42,711 nt of DNA from Gammaproteobacteria bacterium MFB021 (GTDB lineage Bacteria; Pseudomonadota; Gammaproteobacteria; Pseudomonadales; Halomonadaceae). Where the stretch lies: positions 1 to 42,711 of the forward strand of contig JNVT01000069.1 of the NCBI GenBank assembly GCA_000737985.1, in the 5' to 3' direction. The notes under the pieces were generated by a model that did not search any database, was not told the DNA's origin, and saw only the letters and a program-made list of their open reading frames with translations. The translations under genes and the position numbers were made by a program. Positions 17,297 to 25,829 of this stretch are shown piece after piece. Position 1 is the first letter of the stretch; each line of letters starts with the position of its first letter.

Positions 17297-19242
17297 GCTC
17301 GACCTCCTTTTGTCGCGTTCCAGGGTATCGTGAACACGAAGCGACAGCCTGACGCCGTGTTTCTCGCCAGCACCAACTCACCGCCATGAGCACGTGCGAT
17401 TTGACGGCTGACATGCAGTCCCAAACCAAATCCGCGCCGCGTATCGATGGCGGAATCGACTCTGCGATAGCGTTCGAAGATGATATCGACCCGGTCCGCA
17501 GGGATACCTTCGCCGTGATCCTCCACCGCCAGCGTGAACGAAGTTCCCACGCGCCGGCACTCGACCCGGATGATGCCCCCGGCACTATATTTCACCGCGT
17601 TGTCGATGACGTTGGACAGCGCTATGCGCATCAGGGCGGCATCGATCCAGGGTGGCTCATCGTATAGCCCATCCGCCTGCGCTTCGACACGTGCGCTGCG
17701 ATCGAGATCGAGCTGGCAAGCGTGATTATCGGAAAAATGGATGAGTGCCACCGCCGAATGCACGATCTCCAACAGATCGGCGGGCCGGAGGTCGAGGTGC
17801 AGGTTTTCCGCGTCGAGACGGGCATCGACGAGACAGTTATCGGTCAACTGAACGAGCCGATCATTGGCTCTTTCGATGCGTGCGTATCGCTGACGTGCCT
17901 GCGCCAGATCGGTCGCGTGACGCAAGTTCTCCAGACAGCCGGCAATCACCGCCAGAGGCGTTCGAAATTCATGGGCGACCATCCCCATGAATTGACGCTG
18001 ATTGAAACTCGCTTCGCGTTCGATTCTCAGATCCCGGGCCAATAGCTTTTTCTCTCTGGCCTCGCGGTATTGTTGACGCACCTGATAAACGGCCACGCCC
18101 ATGACGAGTAGCATGTTGATCACCAGTGAATATTGCCAGGCACGGTAGAAGACGATCTTGAACGGCACCCAACCTGCCAGCACCAGCAGGCCGTAAAGCG
18201 TCAAAGCGGTGACGACGAAGGGCCCGACACTCAGAGCGAAGGAGAGCGTCCTAAACCTCTCCTTGATCCAGACACGCAGGCAGTAAATCAGAAAGAGCAA
18301 GCCAATACCGAAGTGGAGCGTGGTCTGTAGACGAATCGCCTGACTGTAGAAACCGAGAGGTATGCTCAGCATCAGCGGCAAGCTCAAGCAGCAGGCGCCG
18401 ACGAACAGTCGATAGAGCCACGGCACGCGCTCGCGCAGCGCGATCGCCTCGACCGGCATCCACAGCAGGGATGCCGACATGAGCAGCGCCAGCACGCTGA
18501 TCAGGTAGTGCTGAAACAGGATACCCGCCCCGGGCAGCGACCAGGCCACGAATCCCTCTATCGAGGCCATCATGGCATAGGGAATGGCCATGAAGGCCAC
18601 CGACCAGAGCAGGCGATTGCGCAGCAGGATCGCCAGTACCAACGCCAGCAGCGTCGAGAGACCCGCGAGCCCGAAGTAGAAGGCATAGTAGGCCGACGAG
18701 CGCGTGGCATGAGCCGTGAAATCCTCTGGCTGCCAGAATCCGATCCGCAGCAGCAGGGAGCTGGTCGTCGCGACTCGCATCACGACCTCATAGCCCAGCG
18801 CGCTCGGCGGCGGGGGCATCTTCAGGATGGGAAAGCGATAATCCAGATCGCCCCTGGGCGCCGCAAACGTGTCACCCACACGTCGCTGGCGCCAAGAGCC
18901 ATCTTCCGACAGCGGACGATAGTAGACACGAATGTCATCGAGGAAGTTGGGCTTGATCTCCAGCCATAGCGGTGCGCCATCGAAAGCGTCCGCCGCGAGG
19001 GTAAATCGCAGCCACACGACCTCGCGGGTATAACCCCGCGATAGCACCTCTCTCGCAAGTGTCCCGTGACGCGCGATCTCGGGCACGGCTTCACGCAGTG
19101 AGAGCCGCCCCTTGGGGTCGCTCCAGACGCGATAGGGAATATCGCTGCCCAGCCAGAGCGGGGCGGCCACGGCCGACGGTGGCGTGAGGAGGGCGCCCCC
19201 CATCAGTGTGCAGAAAAGTAAAGAGCGCCATACGTAGCGCAT
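17293..19242 (-). CDS. 7TMR-DISM sensor histidine kinase
   Basis: A 649-residue hybrid-free sensor kinase. It has a signal peptide (MRYVWRSLLFCTLMGG..SAVAA), a periplasmic 7TMR-DISMED2-like beta domain (about 30-175), seven TM helices (about 183-390) and a short coiled coil. HisKA follows with His424 in MVAHEFRTPL, then a HATPase domain with N-box SNVIDNAVKYS, G1 EDHGEGIP, F-box IFERYRR and G2 GFGLGLHVSRQIA. DISMED2 domains resemble carbohydrate-binding folds, so a sugar or envelope ligand is possible. I chose ATG 19242 because it begins a textbook signal peptide. A TTG at 19284 has GGAG at 6-nt spacing and would add 14 residues. It is coupled to the regulator by a 4-nt overlap. Confidence 0.9.
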   Translation of the reverse strand: MRYVWRSLLFCTLMGGALLTPPSAVAAPLWLGSDIPYRVWSDPKGRLSLREAVPEIARHGTLAREVLSRGYTREVVWLRFTLAADAFDGAPLWLEIKPNFLDDIRVYYRPLSEDGSWRQRRVGDTFAAPRGDLDYRFPILKMPPPPSALGYEVVMRVATTSSLLLRIGFWQPEDFTAHATRSSAYYAFYFGLAGLSTLLALVLAILLRNRLLWSVAFMAIPYAMMASIEGFVAWSLPGAGILFQHYLISVLALLMSASLLWMPVEAIALRERVPWLYRLFVGACCLSLPLMLSIPLGFYSQAIRLQTTLHFGIGLLFLIYCLRVWIKERFRTLSFALSVGPFVVTALTLYGLLVLAGWVPFKIVFYRAWQYSLVINMLLVMGVAVYQVRQQYREAREKKLLARDLRIEREASFNQRQFMGMVAHEFRTPLAVIAGCLENLRHATDLAQARQRYARIERANDRLVQLTDNCLVDARLDAENLHLDLRPADLLEIVHSAVALIHFSDNHACQLDLDRSARVEAQADGLYDEPPWIDAALMRIALSNVIDNAVKYSAGGIIRVECRRVGTSFTLAVEDHGEGIPADRVDIIFERYRRVDSAIDTRRGFGLGLHVSRQIARAHGGELVLARNTASGCRFVFTIPWNATKGGRA

Positions 19243-19324
19243 GGCAAAAAGCGCGTGCCAGGCCCCGCGTCTACCGCGAGTCAATCCTCGCTCCCGAGTT
19301 CGCTCAGGGTCGCAGGCGTATGCA

Positions 19325-20029
19325 TCAACGCCACTCGAGAATCGGCCAGCCGCGCGCTTCGGCGGTGGCCCTCAGGCGGGCGTCAGGCTGGGTGGCGTGG
19401 GGATGGTCGACGAACTCGAGCAGCGGTAGGTCGTTATGGGAGTCGCTGTAGCCCCAGGTCTCCCAGCCCTCGGCGAAGCCGGTGTCGTGGGCCTCGAGCC
19501 ACTCGGCGAAGGCGTCGAGCTTGCCCTGCTGATACGTATGGATGCCGGTGGGCTCGCCGGTGAAACGCCCCTCGGCATCCAGCTCGGGCAGGGTGGCGAG
19601 CGCCCCGTCGGCGCCGACGAAGCGCGCGATCGGCTCGACCAGATGATGCATCGAGGCCGAGATCACCAGGGTCGCATGGCCGCGCTCGCGGTGCTCTCGG
19701 AGCCGTTCGACCCCACCCTGCATCAGCCTGGGTGCCACCGCGCGCTGGACGAACGCCTCGACCTGCTCTCGCACCGTGTCGCGCTGGCGACCGATCAGCG
19801 GGCCGAGGGTGAAGCGCAGGTGCTCGGTCATGTCCAAAGTGCCGGCGTGATACTGAAGGTCCTGCTCGCGCATGCGCGCCAGCAGCGCCTCGCCCTCCTC
19901 GACCCAGCCGCAGGCGATCACCCATTCGAGCCAGAGATGGGTACAGTCGCCGTCGAGCAGCGTGTCGTCGAGATCGAAGATGGCCAGCGCGCTGGGCTGC
20001 TGCGCCGGAGAAGCGGATGAAGTGGCCAA
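19325..20029 (-). CDS. HAD-IB family phosphatase (SerB/CicA-like)
   Basis: A 234-residue HAD-superfamily hydrolase of subfamily IB. Motif I is FDLDDTLLDGD with nucleophile Asp19 and Asp21, motif II is the Ser of LVISAS, the Lys of motif III lies in QQGKLDAF, and motif IV is YSDSHNDLPLL. The helical C1 cap (about 30-110) is as in phosphoserine phosphatase-like enzymes. The likely activity is phosphomonoester hydrolysis in the cytoplasm; the substrate is unknown, and SerB itself is usually longer. The start is an unusual TTG at 20029, chosen because GGGAG lies 6 nt upstream and no ATG or GTG exists before motif I. Confidence 0.88.
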   Translation of the reverse strand: MATSSASPAQQPSALAIFDLDDTLLDGDCTHLWLEWVIACGWVEEGEALLARMREQDLQYHAGTLDMTEHLRFTLGPLIGRQRDTVREQVEAFVQRAVAPRLMQGGVERLREHRERGHATLVISASMHHLVEPIARFVGADGALATLPELDAEGRFTGEPTGIHTYQQGKLDAFAEWLEAHDTGFAEGWETWGYSDSHNDLPLLEFVDHPHATQPDARLRATAEARGWPILEWR

Positions 20030-20139
20030 GCGGAACTCCCGTAGCGGTCGCGGAAAAGGGCCCGCTCAGCATACACGTTCGCACTCGCAAGCCAACGCCC
20101 GCGGGCGCCCGACGCCATCCGTCCAGGGTCTGACGCAGA

Positions 20140-20835
20140 CTAGCCCTCACGTGCGAACCACCCTGCACACTGAGTCGCCAAGGCGTCGAGATCGGGCGCC
20201 ATCAGATCCGGCGGGTCGCCCCAGGATTCGAACGCCCGCTGGGGATCACGCTGGAGCCAGGCGGCATGCAGCCCGGCATAGCGCGCGCCGATGATTTCCG
20301 CGGGCTCCGCCGAGATCAGCCAGGTGGCCTCGGGGCGCGAGTGAGTGCGCGCGCGCAGATGGGCATAGAGCGCGGCATCCGGCTGGAAGCGCCGTATCTC
20401 CTCGGCGCTGACGATATCCTCGAACCGATCCGCAAGACCTGAGTTGTCGAGCAGCAGCTCGATGTCGTAACGGCTGGCGTTGGCGAACGCCACGCAGCGT
20501 ACGCCCAGCCCGCGCAGGCGAGTCAGCGCGGCGGGGGCATCGGCGAACGCCGGCAGCCGACGGCAGTGCGCCAGCAGCGCCTGCTTGCTCTCCTCCCCCA
20601 GGCGCGTGCTGCGTTCGCGGTCCACGGCTTCCAGCGCCTCGCGCTGAATGCGATGGAAATCGGCGTAGGCGCCCATCAAGCCACGCCGATAGGTGAACTC
20701 GGACTGCTTCTCGCGAAAGCGTCGGGTAAAGGCGTCAGCCTCGGCCGCGCCCAGGCGCAGCGCCAGCAGCGCCGACAGATCCTGGGTATCGACCAGGGTA
20801 TCGTGCAGCGCGAAGGCGAAGAGCGGTGTGTCCAT
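20140..20835 (-). CDS. Haloacid dehalogenase-like protein lacking the catalytic Asp
   Basis: A 231-residue protein with the fold pattern of type II haloacid dehalogenases/HAD hydrolases: a helical cap, then CVAFANASRYDIELLL and GARYAGLHAAWLQRD. The catalytic residues are eroded. Motif I, normally FDxYGTL, reads FALHDTL, so the nucleophilic Asp is Ala9. The motif III Lys appears as Gln in RRFQPDAALY, and motif IV, normally SSNxxD, reads SAEPAE. The frame is intact at normal length with AAGGA 6 nt before ATG 20835, so it is not simply a decayed gene. A binding or regulatory role, or loss of function by relaxed selection, is possible. It neighbours an apparently active HAD-IB enzyme. Confidence 0.75.
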   Translation of the reverse strand: MDTPLFAFALHDTLVDTQDLSALLALRLGAAEADAFTRRFREKQSEFTYRRGLMGAYADFHRIQREALEAVDRERSTRLGEESKQALLAHCRRLPAFADAPAALTRLRGLGVRCVAFANASRYDIELLLDNSGLADRFEDIVSAEEIRRFQPDAALYAHLRARTHSRPEATWLISAEPAEIIGARYAGLHAAWLQRDPQRAFESWGDPPDLMAPDLDALATQCAGWFAREG

Positions 20836-20963
20836 GCGGAATCCTTGGTAACGTGACGTCCCGTAGTTTGACGATAAAAGACGCACACACCCTTTTTACC
20901 TGGAAACGCCACGCGCGGCCCTAACTTCAGGCAAGTTCGTCTCGGCTCGCGTTCGTGCCGTCA

Positions 20964-20977
20964 CGCCTAGCTAGGCG
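20964..20977 (+). promoter_or_regulatory. 14-bp perfect palindrome upstream of cdhR
   Basis: CGCCTAG followed directly by CTAGGCG forms a perfect palindrome 35 bp before the cdhR ATG. It contains CTAG, a tetramer that is rare in enterobacterial and related genomes. It may be an operator for autoregulation or for a divergent promoter shared with the HAD-like gene. Assigned by symmetry and position. Confidence 0.4.
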
Positions 20978-21011
20978 CCACTCTTGTCCGTCAAGACATG
21001 GCTGTGGAGAC

Positions 21012-22025
21012 ATGCCCGTGGAGAAAAGCCTGACACCGCCCATCACGCTGGGATTCGTGCTGATTCCCCGCTTCTCGATGCTGGCGTTCTTCTCCGCCGT
21101 GGAGCCGCTACGCATCGCCAATCGTCTCGCCGGTCGCGCCCTCTACCGCTGGGTCCTGATCAGCGAGGACGGTGGGCCGGTCACCGCCAGCAACGACATG
21201 ACCCTGCTCACGGACTGCGATCTGAACAGCGCGCCGAGCCTGTCGCGAGTGGCGGTATGCGCCGGCTTCGAGCCCGATCGCGGCCTGACACGACGCTTCT
21301 CCCAGTGGCTGCATCGCCGCGCCAGCGAAGGCGTGCTGCTCGGGGGCATCGACACCGGTCCCGTGCTGCTCGCCGAGATGGGACTGCTCGATGGCCATCG
21401 AGTGACGCTGCACTGGGAGAGTCTGCCCGCCTTCCGCGAGCGCTTTCCCGCCCTGGAAGCGGTCGAGTCGCTCTACGAACTCGACGCCCGCTGCTTCACC
21501 TGCGCCGGCGGTGCCGCCGCCATGGATCTGGCGCTGGAACTGATCGCCCGTGACCATGGGCAGGCGCTCGCCGACGATACCGCCGAGCAGTTGATCCATG
21601 CACGTCTACGCCCGCGGGAGGAGGCCCAGCGGCTGCCTCTGGCCCGCCGCCTGGGCACCCACTGCCGCCCGCTGGTGGACGCCGTGGCACTGATGGAGCG
21701 CCATCTCGAACAGCCGCTGGCGATCGCCGCCCTGGCCGCGCGCATCGGGCTCTCGCCGCGCCAGCTACAGCGCCTGTTCGACGCCGAGCTGGGCCAGCGC
21801 CCGCGCGACTACTATCTGAACCTGCGCCTGGATCGCGCGCGCCATCTGCTCGAAGAGACCGAGCGCGACATCCTCAGCATCGCCCTCGCCTGCGGCTTCG
21901 GTTCCGCCTCCAGCTTCGCGCGCGCCTACCGTCAGCGCTACGGGCATCCACCGCGGGCCGCGCGCCAGCCACGCGCCGACAGCCTCGAGGCCACCACCGC
22001 GCCACATCTCAGCCGCGGCGGATAG
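21012..22025 (+). CDS. cdhR: GlxA/AraC-family carnitine catabolism regulator CdhR
   Basis: A 337-residue regulator. The N-terminal DJ-1/PfpI-like (GATase1-like) domain spans about 10-185 (LGFVLIPRFSMLAFFSAVEPLRIAN, GGIDTGPVLLAEMGLL, CFTCAGGAAAMDLAL). The C-terminal AraC double helix-turn-helix spans about 220-315 (IAALAARIGLSPRQLQRLF, ILSIALACGFGSASSFARAY). This domain pair is that of CdhR/GbdR regulators, which activate carnitine and betaine catabolism. The gene converges on and overlaps the carnitine operon's last gene by 17 nt. ATG 21012 has an SD only 2 nt away; GTG 21018, with GGAG at 8-nt spacing, may be the true start and would cost two residues. Assignment to carnitine is from context. 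Confidence 0.88.
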   Translation: MPVEKSLTPPITLGFVLIPRFSMLAFFSAVEPLRIANRLAGRALYRWVLISEDGGPVTASNDMTLLTDCDLNSAPSLSRVAVCAGFEPDRGLTRRFSQWLHRRASEGVLLGGIDTGPVLLAEMGLLDGHRVTLHWESLPAFRERFPALEAVESLYELDARCFTCAGGAAAMDLALELIARDHGQALADDTAEQLIHARLRPREEAQRLPLARRLGTHCRPLVDAVALMERHLEQPLAIAALAARIGLSPRQLQRLFDAELGQRPRDYYLNLRLDRARHLLEETERDILSIALACGFGSASSFARAYRQRYGHPPRAARQPRADSLEATTAPHLSRGG

Positions 22026-22479
22026 CGATCCGCCGCCCCGCCGCGCTGGGCCACTCCTCCCCAGCCCTGGGCAGCAGCGCAACGGCTGCCGCCACCGCTT
22101 CGGGAAAGCCGGCCGGGCGGCCACTGGCGACATCGATGCCCATCAGCATCTGCTCGCTGGTCGCCAGGGTGTTGCCCGCGGCGTCATGCAGCGTGAAGAA
22201 CACATGCAGCCGCTTGGCATCGCTATCGAGCAGGCTCAGCGCCACCCGCAGCGGCTCGCCCCGATGCGCCTCGCGGCAGTAGCAGAGATGGGTCTCGAGG
22301 GTGTAGAGCGTGTAGGCGTGGCTGGCACGGCCGGCCGCATCGAGACCGATACGATCCATCAGCGCCTCCACCGCCAGCGAAAAGACCCGCGCGTACTCGG
22401 CGTCGTTCATATGCCCGTTATAGTCGACCCAGGCATCCGCCACTCGAGTCTGGTAGAGCGTCTGCGCCTGAGCCGTCAT
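22009..22479 (-). CDS. cdhB: Betainyl-CoA thioesterase CdhB (4HBT hotdog)
   Basis: A 156-residue hotdog thioesterase of the 4-hydroxybenzoyl-CoA thioesterase family. The signature VDYNGHMNDAEYARVFS is near the N-terminus, with HMND providing the catalytic Asp region, followed by ETHLCYCREAHRGEPLRV. In carnitine catabolism this enzyme hydrolyses betainyl-CoA, made by the BKACE enzyme, to glycine betaine and CoA. Its ATG overlaps the CdhA stop (TGATG), so the two are translationally coupled. The 3' end overlaps the convergent cdhR by 17 nt. The assigned substrate follows from the operon, since the fold alone would allow many acyl-CoAs. Confidence 0.88.
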   Translation of the reverse strand: MTAQAQTLYQTRVADAWVDYNGHMNDAEYARVFSLAVEALMDRIGLDAAGRASHAYTLYTLETHLCYCREAHRGEPLRVALSLLDSDAKRLHVFFTLHDAAGNTLATSEQMLMGIDVASGRPAGFPEAVAAAVALLPRAGEEWPSAAGRRIAIRRG

Positions 22480-23450
22480 CAGATCCGCCCCTCGAGCCCT
22501 TCGGCTTCCGGCCAGTATTTTTGGGTCAGCGCGAGCAGCTCGGTGAGAAACGCATCGCGGCGTGTCTCCAGCTCGGCGACACTGCGTCCGGCAGCCTGAT
22601 GCTCGCAGCCATCGGCGACTTTATCGATCAGTGATTCCGTCAACTCAGGGGCTTCCAGCTTGGTCCACGGCAGCTTCAGCGCCGGGCCGAACTGGTGCAG
22701 CATGTGGCGCATGCCGCCCTCGCCGCCGGCGAGATGGAAGGTCAGGAAGGTGCCCATCAGCGACCAGCGCAGGCCGGCGCCGTAGATCACCGCGGCATCG
22801 ATCTCCTCGGTGGTAGCGACACCGTCATTGACCAGATGCAGCGCTTCCCGCCAAAGTGCTTCCATCAGCCGGTCGGCGACGTGACCTTCGATCTCACGCC
22901 GCACCACCAGCGGCCGCATGCCCAGCGCGGCGTACTGCGCCTGGGCGCGTTCGATCACATCGGTCGCGGTGTGCTCGCCCCCCACCAGCTCCACCAGCGG
23001 CAGCAGATAGACCGGATTGAACGGGTGCGCCACGATCACGCGGCCGGGCTCGCGGGTGCAGGCGGACTGCAGGTCGCTCGGTTTGATCCCAGAGGTGGAG
23101 GAGCCGATCACTACGTCCGGCGCGGCCAGGGCGTCGAGCTGGCGCAACACATCGTGCTTGAGCGCCAGCCGCTCGGGCACGTTCTCCTGGATCAGCTCAG
23201 CGCCCTCGACCGCAGCGTCGAGGGAATCGACGAAGGTCAGTGCCGCGGGATCGGCGCCCTCGGCAAGCCCCAGCCGCTCCAGCGCCGGCCAGGCCCGCGC
23301 GACGAAAGCGCGAGTGCGCTCGGGTGCGGTGGCGTCGGGGTCGAAAGCGGTGACCCGGCAACCGGCCGCCAGCGCCCGGGCGATCCAGCCATTGCCGATG
23401 ACGCCGGTACCGATCACGGCAACGTTGCGGGGAAGTGCGGAAGCGTTCAT
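22479..23450 (-). CDS. cdhA: L-carnitine dehydrogenase CdhA
   Basis: A 323-residue NAD-dependent dehydrogenase of the 3-hydroxyacyl-CoA dehydrogenase fold, which oxidises L-carnitine to 3-dehydrocarnitine. The N-terminal Rossmann motif VIGTGVIGNGW is followed by QENVPERLALK, then SSTSGIKPSDLQ and the catalytic-His region VAHPFNPVYLLPLVE with the paired Glu. The C-terminal helical domain carries GPALKLPWTKL. It lacks the thioesterase fusion seen in some homologues; the thioesterase is the separate next gene. I chose ATG 23450, with GGAG 7 nt upstream, over a frame that is 73 residues longer and has no family similarity there. Confidence 0.9.
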   Translation of the reverse strand: MNASALPRNVAVIGTGVIGNGWIARALAAGCRVTAFDPDATAPERTRAFVARAWPALERLGLAEGADPAALTFVDSLDAAVEGAELIQENVPERLALKHDVLRQLDALAAPDVVIGSSTSGIKPSDLQSACTREPGRVIVAHPFNPVYLLPLVELVGGEHTATDVIERAQAQYAALGMRPLVVRREIEGHVADRLMEALWREALHLVNDGVATTEEIDAAVIYGAGLRWSLMGTFLTFHLAGGEGGMRHMLHQFGPALKLPWTKLEAPELTESLIDKVADGCEHQAAGRSVAELETRRDAFLTELLALTQKYWPEAEGLEGRI

Positions 23451-23550
23451 CAAGACACTCCATGGCGATGCGAAACAGAATTGACGGCGAACGCGTACTC
23501 GGCAGATATCCCAGGCGCGTTCACGCATAGCGAAGAGAGTTCGGGCGGAA

Positions 23551-24432
23551 TCAGGGCTTGCGCAGTCCCAGCGACTCGCGGGTCTGTGCCGGCGTCTGCA
23601 CCTTGCCGCCAAGGTTCTCGGCGATGGTGGCGGCACGCTCGACCAGTTGGGCGTTGGTGGCGAAGACACCCTTGCTCAGGTAGAGATTGTCTTCCAGGCC
23701 GACCCGCATGTGTCCGCCCATGATCATCGACTGCGCCGCCATCGGGAACTGCTGGCGACCGATGCCGAAGGCGGACCAGATGGCGTTTTCCGGCAGCTTG
23801 TTGCGCATCGCCAGCATGGTTTCGGTATCGGCCTCGGCGCCCCACGGGATACCCAGACAGAGCTGGAACAGCGGGTCGCCATCGATCAGCCCTTCCTCGA
23901 TCAGCTGGCGGGCGAACCAGATATGCCCTAGATCGAAGCACTCGAGTTCCGGCTTGACCCCGGCCTGCTGGATCAGCCGCGCGTGCTCGCGCAGCCAGTC
24001 GGCGCTGTTGAGATAGATCATCTCGCCGAAGTTGAGACTGCCGCAGTCGAGGGTGCACAGCTCCGGCAGCAGCGCGCCCACCGGTTCGTGGCGCTGGGCC
24101 GGGGTCTGCAGGTCGGTGCCGGCGCGACCGTGAATGGCGCCATCGCGAATCTCGGGGTAGAGATCGCCACCGCCGCCGGCAGTGATATTGATCACCGCAT
24201 CGACGTCGGATTCACGGATGCGCTCGACCACCTCGCGGAAGTGGTCGGTCGAGTGGCTGACGCCACCGGTCTGCGGGTCGCGCACGTGGAGATGAACGAT
24301 GCTGGCGCCGGCGCGCGCCGCATCCAGCGCGCTATCGGCGATCTGACGCGGGGTGATCGGCAGGTCCGGGTGCTTGCCGGCGGTATCGCCGGCGCCGGTG
24401 ACAGCACAGGTCAGAATGACGTCTCGGTTCAT
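23551..24432 (-). CDS. cdhC: Beta-keto acid cleavage enzyme CdhC (3-dehydrocarnitine:acetyl-CoA)
   Basis: A 293-residue BKACE (DUF849) TIM-barrel enzyme. Zn ligands are expected from His47 and His49 in VHLHVRDP and from the later [11 protein letters not shown], which also carries the conserved Glu. In this pathway it condenses 3-dehydrocarnitine with acetyl-CoA to give acetoacetate and betainyl-CoA. ATG 24432 has a GGGAGAG 5 nt upstream; the longer frame adds 22 unrelated residues. It is first in the operon cdhC-cdhA-cdhB, with a 100-nt gap to cdhA. BKACE paralogues act on different 3-keto acids, and the adjacent cdhA/cdhB/cdhR make carnitine the best choice. Confidence 0.92.
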   Translation of the reverse strand: MNRDVILTCAVTGAGDTAGKHPDLPITPRQIADSALDAARAGASIVHLHVRDPQTGGVSHSTDHFREVVERIRESDVDAVINITAGGGGDLYPEIRDGAIHGRAGTDLQTPAQRHEPVGALLPELCTLDCGSLNFGEMIYLNSADWLREHARLIQQAGVKPELECFDLGHIWFARQLIEEGLIDGDPLFQLCLGIPWGAEADTETMLAMRNKLPENAIWSAFGIGRQQFPMAAQSMIMGGHMRVGLEDNLYLSKGVFATNAQLVERAATIAENLGGKVQTPAQTRESLGLRKP

Positions 24433-24746
24433 GCGGGCTCTCCCTGGCGTGGCTCGGCAGGCTATGGCCGGGCGACGTTTGTTCGAGGGCGCAGCCATGG
24501 CGGCAGGCCCTTCAAGAACCCCATTGTGGCCGCGGCCCGGTGGCCGAAATTGACATCAGACGACACCCAATCGACACCAAGCGACGTTCACTTGCCTCTC
24601 TCGCCAACTGCTCTGCCGCCGGGCGCCCGCGCCCCCGTTTTTGGGCACCCTCTGCCTGCCCCCGGGCAGCGCGCGGCATGACACAGCGACACGAAAACCG
24701 CACAATGGAGGCTGACACCGCGACTCGGACACGACAGGAAAACGCC
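24433..24746. promoter_or_regulatory. Divergent cdhC / argC intergenic region
   Basis: 314 bp with no supported gene, carrying the promoters of cdhC (minus) and argC (plus). At 24565-24594 the heptamer CGACACC occurs twice, followed by CGACGTT, at 10-12-bp spacing, roughly one helical turn. That looks like a tandem activator site, possibly for CdhR. A TTGACA at 24549-24554 could be a -35 element but lacks a convincing -10. A GC-rich region near 24625-24680 can fold on itself. Confidence 0.4.
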
Positions 24747-25691
24747 ATGGCACACAGGGTCTACGTCGATGGACAGGAGGGCACCACAGGGCTGCGCCTG
24801 TTCGACTATCTCCAGGCACGCAGCGACATCGAGCTGCTGCGCATCGATAGCGACAAGCGTAAGGACCCGGCCGAACGTGCGCGCCTGCTCAACGCCGCCG
24901 ATGTCGCTTTCCTGTGTCTGCCCGACGCCGCCTCACGCGACGCCGCGGCGATGGTCGAGAATCCGGACACCTGCCTGATCGACGCCAGCACCGCCTTCCG
25001 TACCGCCGACGACTGGGTCTATGGCCTGCCCGAACTGGCACCCGGCCAGCGCGAGCGGATTCGCGCCAGCAAGCGCATCGCCAACGTCGGCTGCCACGCC
25101 AGCGCCTTCGTACTGCTGGTGCGGCCGCTGATCGACGCCGGCCTGCTGCCGCCGGACTATCCGCTGTCGGCCTTCTCACTGACCGGCTACAGCGGCGGCG
25201 GCAAACAGATGATCGCCGCCTACGAGGCCGACCACGACGGCCGCCTGCAGGCACCGCGCCCCTACGCCATGGGACAGGGCCACAAGCACCTGCCGGAGAT
25301 GCAGCTGCACGGCCGGCTGGCCGCGCCGCCGGTGTTCTCGCCGATCGTCGGCCCCTTCCTCAAGGGGCTATCGGTAAGCGTACCGCTACAGCTCGGCGCC
25401 CTGCCCGGCATCGACCCCGAGCAGCTGCTCGAGGCCTACCGCGCGCACTATGCCGACGAGCCTTTCGTGCGCATCCTGCCATTCGCCGACGAGGCCACGC
25501 TCGACGGCGGTGCCTTCGATATTCAGGCGTGCAACGACACCAATCGGGTCGACCTGGGCGTGTTCGGCAACGCCGAGCGGGTGACACTGGTCTCGCGCCT
25601 GGACAACCTGGGCAAGGGCGCCGCCGGCTCGGCGGTCCAGAACATGAACGTGCATCTGGGGCTGGAGGATAGCGTCGGTCTCAGCGTCTGA
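24747..25691 (+). CDS. argC: N-acetyl-gamma-glutamyl-phosphate reductase, type 2 (ArgC)
   Basis: A 314-residue NADPH-dependent enzyme for the third step of arginine/ornithine synthesis: N-acetylglutamyl-5-phosphate to the semialdehyde. The short length, the start [18 protein letters not shown] and the GYSGGGK motif identify the type 2 (short) ArgC group. The active-site Cys lies in NVGCHAS, and the substrate-binding [10 protein letters not shown] and final domain are intact. ATG 24747 has AGGA about 7 nt upstream; the longer frame has no family N-terminus. It stands alone, not with argB/J/D, and is divergent from the carnitine operon. No ArgR box was recognised. Confidence 0.92.
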   Translation: MAHRVYVDGQEGTTGLRLFDYLQARSDIELLRIDSDKRKDPAERARLLNAADVAFLCLPDAASRDAAAMVENPDTCLIDASTAFRTADDWVYGLPELAPGQRERIRASKRIANVGCHASAFVLLVRPLIDAGLLPPDYPLSAFSLTGYSGGGKQMIAAYEADHDGRLQAPRPYAMGQGHKHLPEMQLHGRLAAPPVFSPIVGPFLKGLSVSVPLQLGALPGIDPEQLLEAYRAHYADEPFVRILPFADEATLDGGAFDIQACNDTNRVDLGVFGNAERVTLVSRLDNLGKGAAGSAVQNMNVHLGLEDSVGLSV

Positions 25692-25704
25692 CGTCAGGGC
25701 AGCG

Positions 25705-25727
25705 CCCCGCCGACCGGGTCGGCGGGG
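25705..25727. terminator. Perfect 10-bp hairpin between convergent argC and DUF4396 gene
   Basis: CCCCGCCGAC and GTCGGCGGGG pair perfectly around a CGG loop, 14 nt after the argC stop and about 100 nt beyond the end of the convergent DUF4396 gene. It could terminate transcription from either side. No T-run is present, so Rho may assist. Confidence 0.5.
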
Positions 25728-25829
25728 GCACAGACGTGCGCGCGCCGTGATGAACGGCCCCGCCCCAGCGACCAGCGCTACCCGGGCGAGTAGTCGCCCA
25801 TCATGCACAAGTCGCCCGCCGCCGCCGGC

